Assembly (NCBI GenBank): GCA_002403895.1
Contig: DHIQ01000081.1
Location: forward strand, 1-7,860
Length of the DNA: 7,860 bases
Source: Candidatus Neomicrothrix sp. UBA4742
Lineage (GTDB): Bacteria > Actinomycetota > Acidimicrobiia > Acidimicrobiales > Acidimicrobilacustridaceae
Direction: 5' to 3'
This document shows positions 1 through 4,818 of the stretch, in pieces. The position numbers were made by a program, and so were the translations under genes. Each line of letters begins with the position of its first letter. Positions within the stretch are counted from its first letter, which is position 1. The notes beneath the pieces were generated by a model. That model made no database searches. It saw nothing but the letters and a program-made list of their open reading frames with translations, and had not been told where the DNA came from.

Positions 1-58
1 GGGCCCGCTGGCATTCACCGAGAAGCGCGACCCCAATTGGCAGGAGCTGGGCCCGTGA
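1..58 (+). CDS. Enoyl-CoA hydratase/isomerase family protein, C-terminal end only (partial)
   Basis: Only the last 18 codons lie in the window, read from base 2 and ending at the TGA at 56-58. They give GPLAFTEKRDPNWQELGP. A tail of the form F-x-E-K-R-x-P-x-W is typical of the last helix of actinobacterial crotonase-fold enoyl-CoA hydratases, where it often ends the protein. The crotonase core and catalytic glutamates lie outside the window, so the exact reaction cannot be checked. The stop overlaps the GTG start of the downstream acyl-CoA synthetase by four bases (GTGA), which places it as the upstream member of the same operon. The family call rests on a short tail plus context. Confidence 0.68.
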   Translation, partial: GPLAFTEKRDPNWQELGP

Positions 59-1512
59 GTCTGGCTGACCTGCTGTTTGCCGCCGACGCCGATCCCGACG
101 AGCCGGTGGTTCATGCCGGTGAACGGACCTGGTCACGCGCGGAGTTGCAGGGCCGGGCTCAGGGCTTGGCTGCTGCCCTCGCTGCCGTGGGCGTCGGTCC
201 CGGCCGGCCGGTCGGGGTCATGTTGCCCAACGGTGCCGACCCGGTGGCCGCCCTGTTCGGGACGTGGCGAGCCGGCGCCGTCTACGTGCCGCTCAACCCT
301 CGGCTCACCACCAGTGAGCTCGACTCCATCCTCGGCTCGGTGGAGCCGGCGGTCATCGTCACCACCGCCGAGCAGGCGCCCCGCTTCGCCGGGCGGGCCG
401 CGGTGGTGGCCGGAGACGACGGCTGGTCGACGGTGCCGGGTCCGGTGTTCGGGGATCGCGTCCACGACCCCGACGTGGCCCTCATCCAGTTCACGTCGGG
501 TACGACGGGGCCGCCCAAGCCGGTGCTGTTGCGCCACTCGGGGGTCCTGACCCTGCTCGACGGCGTGCTGGCCAAGCTCCGGGGTGGTACCAAGGTGAAG
601 CCAGCGGCCCCGCCGATGCCCAACCTGATCCCGGTGTCGCTGTCGTTGTGGGCGGGGATCTACAATGTGCTGTTCGCCCTGCGGGTCGGCGCCCCGGTCG
701 TGATCATGGACGGCTTCGACACGCACGAGTTCGCCGCGTTGGTGCAACGCTTCGCCATCCGCTCCACCGTGTTGCCGCCGGCGGCCATGACCATGCTGGC
801 CGACGACGAGGCCATCACCGATCTGGCGCCGCTGCGGTTCGTGCGCAGCATCACCGCGCCGCTCTCGCCGCTGCAGGCCCGCCGGTTCAAGGACCGGTTC
901 GGCATTGCCGTGCTCAACAGCTACGGCCAGACCGAGATCGGCGGCGAGATCATCGGCTGGAACGCGGCCGACTCGCGTGAGCACGGCGAGACCAAGCTGG
1001 GGTCGGTGGGCCGGCCCCACGACGGCGTTGAGGTGCGGGTGGTCGGGGACGGCGAGCTGTGGGTGCTCACCCCGGCGCTGAGTGCGGGCTATGCCGACGG
1101 CGGGGATCTGTCCGACCGGCTCAGCCCCGACGGCTGGTTCCGCACCGGGGACTTCGCCCGGGTCGACGCCGAGGGATTCGTGTGGATCGAGGGACGGGTG
1201 TCGTCGATGATCAACCGGGGTGGGCTGAAGATCGCCCCCGGCGAGGTCGAAGAGGTGGTACGCCTCCATCCCGCCGTTGCCGATGTGGCGGTGGTGGGGG
1301 TGCCCGACGACCGCCTCGGTGAGGTCCCGTGGGCCTTCATCGTGGCCCGCACTTCAGCTTCCGCGGGGGCGGTGGACGCCGCCGAGCTGGAGATGCTGTG
1401 CCGTAAGCACCTGGCCCCTTACAAGGTGCCGGTGCGGTTCACCACGGTCGACGCCCTGCCCCGCAACGAGGTGGGCAAGGTGTTGGTCCGCGACCTGGTG
1501 GCCCGGTCATGA
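55..1512 (+). CDS. AMP-dependent acyl-CoA synthetase/ligase (class I adenylate-forming)
   Basis: Predicted to activate a carboxylic acid with ATP through an acyl-AMP and transfer it to CoA in the cytoplasm. The 485-residue product carries the ANL superfamily motifs in order: P-loop FTSGTTGPPK at 146-155, SYGQTE at 289-294, GWFRTGD at 360-366 with the ribose-binding Asp366, hinge Arg381, GGLKIAPGE around Lys392, and the adenylation lysine Lys475 in NEVGK near the C-terminus. Position 156, normally glycine after the P-loop lysine, is proline. The GTG at 55 is preferred over the TTG at 37 because GGAG at 43-46 sits 8 bases before it and it overlaps the previous stop as GTGA. The downstream SDR overlaps it as ATGA. 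The substrate (fatty acid, aromatic acid or steroid side chain) cannot be told from the sequence. Its length is slightly short for the family, which usually runs 500-560 residues. Confidence 0.93.
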   Translation: MSLADLLFAADADPDEPVVHAGERTWSRAELQGRAQGLAAALAAVGVGPGRPVGVMLPNGADPVAALFGTWRAGAVYVPLNPRLTTSELDSILGSVEPAVIVTTAEQAPRFAGRAAVVAGDDGWSTVPGPVFGDRVHDPDVALIQFTSGTTGPPKPVLLRHSGVLTLLDGVLAKLRGGTKVKPAAPPMPNLIPVSLSLWAGIYNVLFALRVGAPVVIMDGFDTHEFAALVQRFAIRSTVLPPAAMTMLADDEAITDLAPLRFVRSITAPLSPLQARRFKDRFGIAVLNSYGQTEIGGEIIGWNAADSREHGETKLGSVGRPHDGVEVRVVGDGELWVLTPALSAGYADGGDLSDRLSPDGWFRTGDFARVDAEGFVWIEGRVSSMINRGGLKIAPGEVEEVVRLHPAVADVAVVGVPDDRLGEVPWAFIVARTSASAGAVDAAELEMLCRKHLAPYKVPVRFTTVDALPRNEVGKVLVRDLVARS

Positions 1513-2270
1513 GCGCGCTGGCCGGCAGGCGCGTGGTGGTGATCGGCGCGTCGTCGGGCGTGGGTCGGTCTTTCGCAGCGGCGGCCATCGCCGACGGGGC
1601 CGACGTGGTGCTGGCGGCACGGCGGGGTGACCGGCTGGACGAGGTCATCGCCGAGGCGGGTGGCGGGCGCGCGGTGGTGGCCGACGTGAGTGAGCCCGAG
1701 GGTTGCCGGCGCATCGTCGCCGACGCGCATGCCCATCTGGGCGCCATCGACCTCGTGTTCTACGCCGCCGGCTCCGCCCCGTTGCAGTACTTGGCCGACA
1801 CCACCAGCGAGCAGTGGCGGGCGGTGCTCGAGACCAACGTCATCGGCGTGCAGCGGATCATCAGTGGGATGATTCCGCATATGGCCGATGGCGCCATCGT
1901 GGCTGTGCTGTCGTCGGAGACGGCAGTTGGGCGACCCCGCCCGGGACTGGGGGCCTACGGCGCCAGCAAGGCGGCGCTGGCCGAGTCGCTGCGGGTCTGC
2001 CGCCTGGAGCACCCGGAGGTCCGGTTCTCCTGTGTCGCCCTCGGGGCCATACAGCCCACCGAGTTCGGGAAGAAGTTCGCGCCGGAGCTGCTCGGCCCGA
2101 TGCTCGAGACGTGGTTCCGCCAGGGCCTGATGCAGCGCGACTCCATGGCCACCACCGACGTGGCTCAGCTCCTGGTCGACGTGCTGGGCTCGGCCCTGCG
2201 CCTACCCGGCGTGGGCATCGAGGAGATCGTCCTGCGCTCGCCGTCCCCTATCGTCGAGGGCTGGACCTGA
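1509..2270 (+). CDS. Short-chain dehydrogenase/reductase (classical SDR)
   Basis: A 253-residue NAD(P)-dependent oxidoreductase of normal classical-SDR length. The Rossmann glycine motif GASSGVG lies at 13-19, a DV pair for adenine contact at 59-60, and structural Asn110 after helix 4. The active site is Ser135/Ser136 with YGASK at 150-154 (Tyr150, Lys154). An Arg pair at 38-39 after the second strand (AARRGDR) hints at NADPH preference, which is inference. The usual NNAG/NAG signature reads YAAG (85-88), so its Asn is replaced by Ala86, and the Ser136-Tyr150 spacing is one residue longer than usual. The ATG at 1509 overlaps the synthetase stop as ATGA, so translation is probably coupled. In this operon it could oxidise or reduce a hydroxyacyl- or ketoacyl-CoA intermediate; the substrate is unknown. 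The gene ends directly against the USP gene on the other strand. Confidence 0.93.
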   Translation: MSALAGRRVVVIGASSGVGRSFAAAAIADGADVVLAARRGDRLDEVIAEAGGGRAVVADVSEPEGCRRIVADAHAHLGAIDLVFYAAGSAPLQYLADTTSEQWRAVLETNVIGVQRIISGMIPHMADGAIVAVLSSETAVGRPRPGLGAYGASKAALAESLRVCRLEHPEVRFSCVALGAIQPTEFGKKFAPELLGPMLETWFRQGLMQRDSMATTDVAQLLVDVLGSALRLPGVGIEEIVLRSPSPIVEGWT

Positions 2271-2276
2271 TCAGGT
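2265..2276. repeat. 12-base perfect palindrome spanning the shared stop-codon junction
   Basis: ACCTGATCAGGT is its own reverse complement. Its centre, TGA|TCA, is exactly the stop codon of the SDR gene followed by the reverse-complement stop of the USP gene. It lacks a loop and a T-tract, so it is not a convincing terminator. It may simply follow from both genes ending in similar codons. Confidence 0.6.
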
Positions 2277-2669
2277 GGTGCTGACGACGAGCACGCTGCA
2301 GTTGGCCTTGTGAGCCACGGTGTTGGTCACGCTGCCCAGGATGCGGCCGGCGCCCTTCATCCCCTTGTTGCCCACCACGATGAGATCGGCGCCGACCTCG
2401 GCTGCCACCGACAAGATGGCGTCGGCGGGGTCACCGGGCACGGGGTGGCGGTGCACCGGGACGGTGGCGTCGGCAGCGATGCCGGCCAGGAAGACGGTCG
2501 CGTCGGCCGTCGCCGGGGTGATCTCGGGATCGATGCGGTCCCGATAGGGATCGAAGGCCACCACCAGGTGCAGCTCCGCCCTGAGCAGGTTGGCCAGCTC
2601 GACGGCGTCGGCGATGGCCAGCTTGGCCGCTTCGGTCTCTGCCGCCCCGACCACGATGCGCTTGTACAT
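2271..2669 (-). CDS. Universal stress protein (UspA family), single domain
   Basis: A 132-residue single-domain Usp, short against the usual 140-150. It opens with the family beta-strand MYKRIVVG and ends with GNKG (100-103), LGSV (111-114) and SVLVVS (125-130), the nucleotide-loop and last-strand region of ATP-binding Usps. The loop between Gly103 and Gly112 has eight residues; the archetypal G-2x-G-9x-G(S/T) has nine. The usual N-terminal VG-x-DGS reads VGAAETEA, so the aspartate that commonly contacts adenine is missing and nucleotide binding may be altered. ATG 2669 is chosen because homology begins there and it lies 10 bases after the padR stop; the open frame upstream only shadows padR. 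The ribosome site is weak (CCGGA close to the start), so coupling to padR translation is likely. Role inferred: cytoplasmic stress or ligand-linked protein under PadR control. Confidence 0.9.
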   Translation of the reverse strand: MYKRIVVGAAETEAAKLAIADAVELANLLRAELHLVVAFDPYRDRIDPEITPATADATVFLAGIAADATVPVHRHPVPGDPADAILSVAAEVGADLIVVGNKGMKGAGRILGSVTNTVAHKANCSVLVVSTT

Positions 2670-2679
2670 TCCGGCCAGC

Positions 2680-3216
2680 TTAGGTGGGCTCGGCGAGGAT
2701 GGCGTAGAGGGAACGGCGGGTCGTGGTGAGGACCTCGACGGCCTTGGCCTTGTGGGCCGCAGTGCCGGCCTCGGCCACCTGACGGGTGGCCACCATGATC
2801 TGGCCCACGAGCTCGCGCAGCTGCACGTCCGCGGGGTCGATTCCGGCGGTGACCTCGTCCCACGGGGTCTGCTCACGGGGGTTGTTGGCCAGTTCGCCAC
2901 GACCGGCGTCAGTGAGGCTGAAGAGCCGCTTGCCGGTGGATTCGTCGACCTGGACCAGGCCTTCGTCCTCCAGAAGTTGCAGCGACGGGTAGATCGAGCC
3001 GGGGCTCGGCTTCCATACCCCGCCGGTGCGCTCGGCGAGCACCTGGATCATCTCGTAGCCGTGCATCGGCTTTTCGGCCAGCAGGGCCAGGATGGCGGCG
3101 CGCACATCGCCGCGGCGGGCTCGACCTCGGCCTCGTCCGCCGAATCCGCCGTCGAAGTCGGGGCGGCGTCGGGGGAGACCGAAGCGTTGATCTCGGGTGA
3201 AGTTGGGGTTTCTCAA
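2680..3216 (-). CDS. PadR-family winged-helix transcriptional repressor
   Basis: The 178-residue product contains a classic PadR winged helix at about 36-105: RRGDVRAAILALLAE, then MHGYEM (51-56), WKPSPGSIYPSL (68-79) forming the recognition helix region, LEDEGLV (82-88), and the wing with GKR (95-97) and LTDAGR (101-106). The C-terminal part (about 125-178) is helical, as expected for the PadR dimerisation arm. The first 35 residues are a Gly/Arg-rich, probably disordered extension (FGGRGRGRARR), longer than in minimal PadR proteins. The TTG at 3216 is chosen because AGGAG (complement of 3224-3228) lies 7 bases upstream; the nearby ATG is out of frame. A perfect inverted repeat at 3240-3268 sits 23 bases before the start, so autorepression is likely. 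It is followed by the usp gene. PadR proteins typically sense small phenolic or hydrophobic ligands; the ligand here is unknown. Confidence 0.93.
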   Translation of the reverse strand: MRNPNFTRDQRFGLPRRRPDFDGGFGGRGRGRARRGDVRAAILALLAEKPMHGYEMIQVLAERTGGVWKPSPGSIYPSLQLLEDEGLVQVDESTGKRLFSLTDAGRGELANNPREQTPWDEVTAGIDPADVQLRELVGQIMVATRQVAEAGTAAHKAKAVEVLTTTRRSLYAILAEPT

Positions 3217-3223
3217 GGTCGTA

Positions 3224-3228
3224 CTCCT
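3224..3228 (-). promoter_or_regulatory. Ribosome binding site deciding the TTG start of padR
   Basis: The minus strand reads AGGAG, then 7 bases, then TTG at 3216-3214. It is the best Shine-Dalgarno in the region. It supports the rare TTG start over a nearby ATG that is out of frame with padR. Confidence 0.8.
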
Positions 3229-3239
3229 GATTCATTTGG

Positions 3240-3268
3240 TTGTTATCGGTGAGTATCACCGATAACAA
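3240..3268. promoter_or_regulatory. Perfect 13+13 base inverted repeat, probable PadR operator overlapping the padR promoter
   Basis: The left arm TTGTTATCGGTGA (3240-3252) and right arm TCACCGATAACAA (3256-3268) are exact reverse complements around the 3-base spacer GTA. It lies 23 bases upstream of the padR start. The ends of the repeat also read as TTGTTA and TAACAA separated by 17 bases, the spacing of -35 and -10 boxes, and the symmetry presents this arrangement on both strands. An alternative minus-strand promoter is TTGCGA (complement of 3292-3297) with TATCGT (complement of 3269-3274) at 17 bases, which would start transcription inside the repeat. Either way, a bound PadR dimer would block transcription. 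Binding by this PadR is inferred from position and symmetry. In RNA the repeat could also form a hairpin in the leader. Confidence 0.75.
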
Positions 3269-3269
3269 A

Positions 3270-3283
3270 CGATATATCGGTAA
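3270..3283. promoter_or_regulatory. CGATATATCG palindrome and extra half-site next to the operator
   Basis: CGATATATCG at 3270-3279 is a perfect 10-base palindrome, and TATCGGTAA at 3275-3283 repeats the main operator half-site (TATCGGTGA) with one change. This could be a second, weaker regulator site or part of a promoter -10 region. Its function is inferred only from similarity and position. Confidence 0.45.
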
Positions 3284-3307
3284 GTCGGGGATCGCAACCC
3301 GGGGATG

Positions 3308-3321
3308 ATCGATAGATCGAT
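3308..3321. repeat. ATCGAT-AG-ATCGAT tandem palindromes
   Basis: Two copies of the palindrome ATCGAT (3308-3313 and 3316-3321) are separated by AG, in an AT-rich island just left of the SulP relic. They may be another protein-binding site or the edge of an old promoter. Nothing else identifies them. Confidence 0.35.
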
Positions 3322-3327
3322 TCATTT

Positions 3328-3408
3328 ACCGTCGGTGTGGTGGCGCTGCCCCTGGCGCTCGCCTTCGGCATCACGACCGGGCTCGGTGTTCACTCCGCCG
3401 CCAGCTGA
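3328..3408 (+). pseudogene. Relic of a SulP-family inorganic anion transporter (about 26 codons)
   Basis: Frame 3328-3405 reads TVG followed by VVALPLALAFGITTGLG and VHSAAS, then TGA at 3406-3408. The block G(L/V)VALPLALAFGI-x-(T/S)G-G is the conserved first-membrane-helix signature of SulP sulfate/bicarbonate permeases, which are normally about 500 residues or more. Here there is no start with a ribosome site, an in-frame TAG lies at 3313-3315, and homology stops about 3402, a few bases before the 3' end of the F420 oxidoreductase gene (3412). The remainder of the transporter (other helices, STAS domain) is absent from the window. It is best read as a deletion remnant. A 23-residue hydrophobic peptide from GTG 3337 is formally possible but has no ribosome site. 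The family call comes from recalled motif similarity over a short stretch. Confidence 0.7.
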
Positions 3409-3411
3409 GCC

Positions 3412-4350
3412 TCAGGTGGACCCGAGGCCCAGGGCGTCGCCGACCGCGGCGATGCCAGCCGGGTCGCCGAAGGCGAAGCTGAAGATGACCTCGTCGGCCC
3501 CGGCCTCGATGAGGGGGGCGATCAGGTCGGGCACCTCGTGGGGCTGGCCGATGGTGAAGCCGGCGATCTCCTCGGCGCTGCCCCCGGCGGCCAGCATGGT
3601 CCGGACCTCGGCCGTGTTCTCCTCGGAGGTGGTCAGGATGAGCGGGCTCATCCAGGTCACATCGATGTCGGCGAAGTCGCGGCCCACGTCGTCGCAGTGA
3701 TCCTTGATCACGTCGATCTTGTGGCGCAGTGTCTCGGGGGTGCCGGTCACGTTGCACTGATCGGCGTAGGTGGCCACCAGCTTCAGCGTGCGCTTCTCAC
3801 CGCCGCCGCCGATCATGATCTTGGGGCCCTTGGCCTGGACCGGCCGGGGCAGGTTGCGGGCGTTGTCGATGCGGTAGTGGGTGCCGGTGAAGCTCACCCC
3901 GTCGGCGTCGAACATGGCCCGGCAGATCTTCACGGCCTCTTCCAACATGTCGAGCCGCACGCCGTCGCGGGGGTAGTCCACGCCGAGGCCCTGATGCTCG
4001 ACGTCGTACCAGGCCCCGCCGATGCCGAGGATGGCCCGACCCTTCGAGATCACATCGAGGGTGGTGATGATCTTGGCCAGGATGGCGGGATTGCGGTAGG
4101 TCACGCCGGTGACCAGGGTGCCCAGCTGCACCCGTTCGGTGCGGGCGGCCAGGGCGCCGAGGAGGGTGTAGGCCTCGAGCATGGGCTGGTCCGGCCCACC
4201 CAATGGCGGGAGCTGGAAGAAGTGGTCCATCACCCACAGCGAGTTGAACCCGGCGTCCTCGGCGGCGGTGGCCAAGCCGGCCACGTGATCGAAGAGGTCG
4301 GCCGAATCGAAGCCGGAGAAGTTGGGCAGTTGCACACCGAATCGCGTCAT
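3412..4350 (-). CDS. LLM-class F420-dependent oxidoreductase (luciferase-like monooxygenase family)
   Basis: A 312-residue protein of the bacterial luciferase superfamily, predicted TIM barrel, probably using reduced or oxidised F420 (FMN cannot be excluded). It starts MTRFGVQLPNF, then AEDAGFNSLWVMDHF (30-44), a GTLVTGVTYRNPAILAK stretch (77-93), LDVISKGRAILGIGGAW (98-114) and MIGGGGEKRTLKL (179-191), the phosphate-contacting loop. This order matches the Rv1855c-like group of F420 oxidoreductases. The ATG at 4350 is chosen because homology begins there; a 43-codon in-frame extension upstream overlaps the HNH relic and looks non-coding. There is no Shine-Dalgarno, but TAGTCT ends 7 bases before the ATG, as in leaderless actinobacterial genes. 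The substrate is unknown. It has a relic on each side and no partner gene, so it is probably transcribed alone. Confidence 0.9.
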   Translation of the reverse strand: MTRFGVQLPNFSGFDSADLFDHVAGLATAAEDAGFNSLWVMDHFFQLPPLGGPDQPMLEAYTLLGALAARTERVQLGTLVTGVTYRNPAILAKIITTLDVISKGRAILGIGGAWYDVEHQGLGVDYPRDGVRLDMLEEAVKICRAMFDADGVSFTGTHYRIDNARNLPRPVQAKGPKIMIGGGGEKRTLKLVATYADQCNVTGTPETLRHKIDVIKDHCDDVGRDFADIDVTWMSPLILTTSEENTAEVRTMLAAGGSAEEIAGFTIGQPHEVPDLIAPLIEAGADEVIFSFAFGDPAGIAAVGDALGLGST

Positions 4351-4357
4351 GCGGGTG

Positions 4358-4363
4358 AGACTA
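4358..4363 (-). promoter_or_regulatory. Candidate -10 box for a leaderless oxidoreductase transcript
   Basis: The minus strand reads TAGTCT, matching TANNNT, then 7 bases (CACCCGC), then the ATG of the F420 oxidoreductase. This is the arrangement known for leaderless mRNAs in actinobacteria, and no ribosome site is present. The TAG of this box is also the stop codon of the HNH relic. No clear -35 box was found. Confidence 0.5.
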
Positions 4364-4705
4364 TCGATCCAGGTTCCAAAGGGTGAGGTTGGCGCCGACG
4401 GGTGATCGCCATGGTTCGGTCGTGTTGGGTGGGTACCAGTGCCAGTGGTTGCCGTGGCGTTCCAACCTGGCTCCGTCACGAGACTTCTGGTTGTGGTGGA
4501 ACTGGCACAACAAGTTCAGGTTGTCGGCGGAGCCGGGCCCGCCGTTGGCGTAGTCGTCGCGGTGGTCTTGTTGGACGTGGCGGGCATTCGCCTCGGGTAA
4601 CAGGCTGGTGACCCAGTCGACATCGACGGGACCGACGCCGATGATCTCGCAGTGTTCCCCGCACCGACATAGCCGCGTCGCAACGCGATGCCGTCGACGG
4701 CCGCG
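4361..4705 (-). pseudogene. Decayed DUF222/13E12-type HNH endonuclease, C-terminal part with frameshift and internal deletion
   Basis: Read on the minus strand, one frame gives VDGIALRRGYVGAG and the next gives GEHCEIIGVGPVDV, DWVTSLLPEA and then QQDHRDDYANGGPGSADN, LNLLCQFHHNQKS and HWHWYPP, ending at the TAG at 4361-4363. ALxRGY..GE-CEI-G-GPV is the region before the HNH domain in DUF222 (13E12 repeat) proteins, and DH...NL..LC..HHNQK is the HNH core itself. The frame changes at the C run at 4657-4660 (a lost base). About 45 residues, including the first zinc-binding Cys pair, are missing between LLPEA and QQDH (near 4588). The DUF222 domain is not recognisable upstream. The region from about 4706 to 4800 holds no identifiable coding signal. 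Such proteins are abundant repeats in actinobacterial genomes; this copy is almost certainly inactive. Confidence 0.82.
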
Positions 4706-4806
4706 CCACCGACCTCGAGGGCTTCGAGCCCGGCGCCATCGCCACCCTCGACTGGGCTTCCTGATCGGCTCACTGACGATCCTGTGCACGCTCCGGCCAA
4801 GTGGGC

Positions 4807-4810
4807 GAGG
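4807..4810 (+). promoter_or_regulatory. Ribosome binding site choosing ATG 4819
   Basis: GAGG lies 8 bases before the ATG at 4819. It falls inside the extension that would start from GTG 4801, so the ATG is the better start. Confidence 0.65.
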
Positions 4811-4818
4811 ATCAGGGC

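Noticed and set aside
37..54. TTG start adding six residues to the first acyl-CoA synthetase
   Set aside because: GTG 55 has GGAG at proper spacing and a GTGA overlap with the previous stop; the extra residues match nothing.
133..1269. A 378-codon open frame on the minus strand opposite the first acyl-CoA synthetase
   Set aside because: Its product is His/Arg/Gly-rich with no family motif and lies wholly antisense to a gene with all the expected enzyme motifs. Long antisense frames are expected at this GC content.
2265..2276. The stop-junction palindrome as an intrinsic terminator
   Set aside because: It has no loop, its arms are only six bases and there is no T-tract on either side.
3337..3408. 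A 23-residue hydrophobic small protein starting at GTG 3337
   Set aside because: There is no ribosome site, and the sequence matches an internal helix of SulP transporters, so a gene relic explains it better.
3305..3700. A 131-codon plus-strand open frame starting at the ATCGAT repeats
   Set aside because: It runs antisense through the oxidoreductase 3' end, has low-complexity Ser/Pro/Arg content, and is not the frame that carries the SulP signature.
4351..4479. A 43-residue N-terminal extension of the F420 oxidoreductase
   Set aside because: It overlaps the HNH relic, looks like random Thr/Pro-rich sequence, and luciferase-like homology starts at MTRFGVQLPNF.
4801..4818. GTG 4801 as the start of the second acyl-CoA synthetase
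   Set aside because: The ribosome site GAGG at 4807-4810 lies inside this extension, and family homology begins at ATG 4819.
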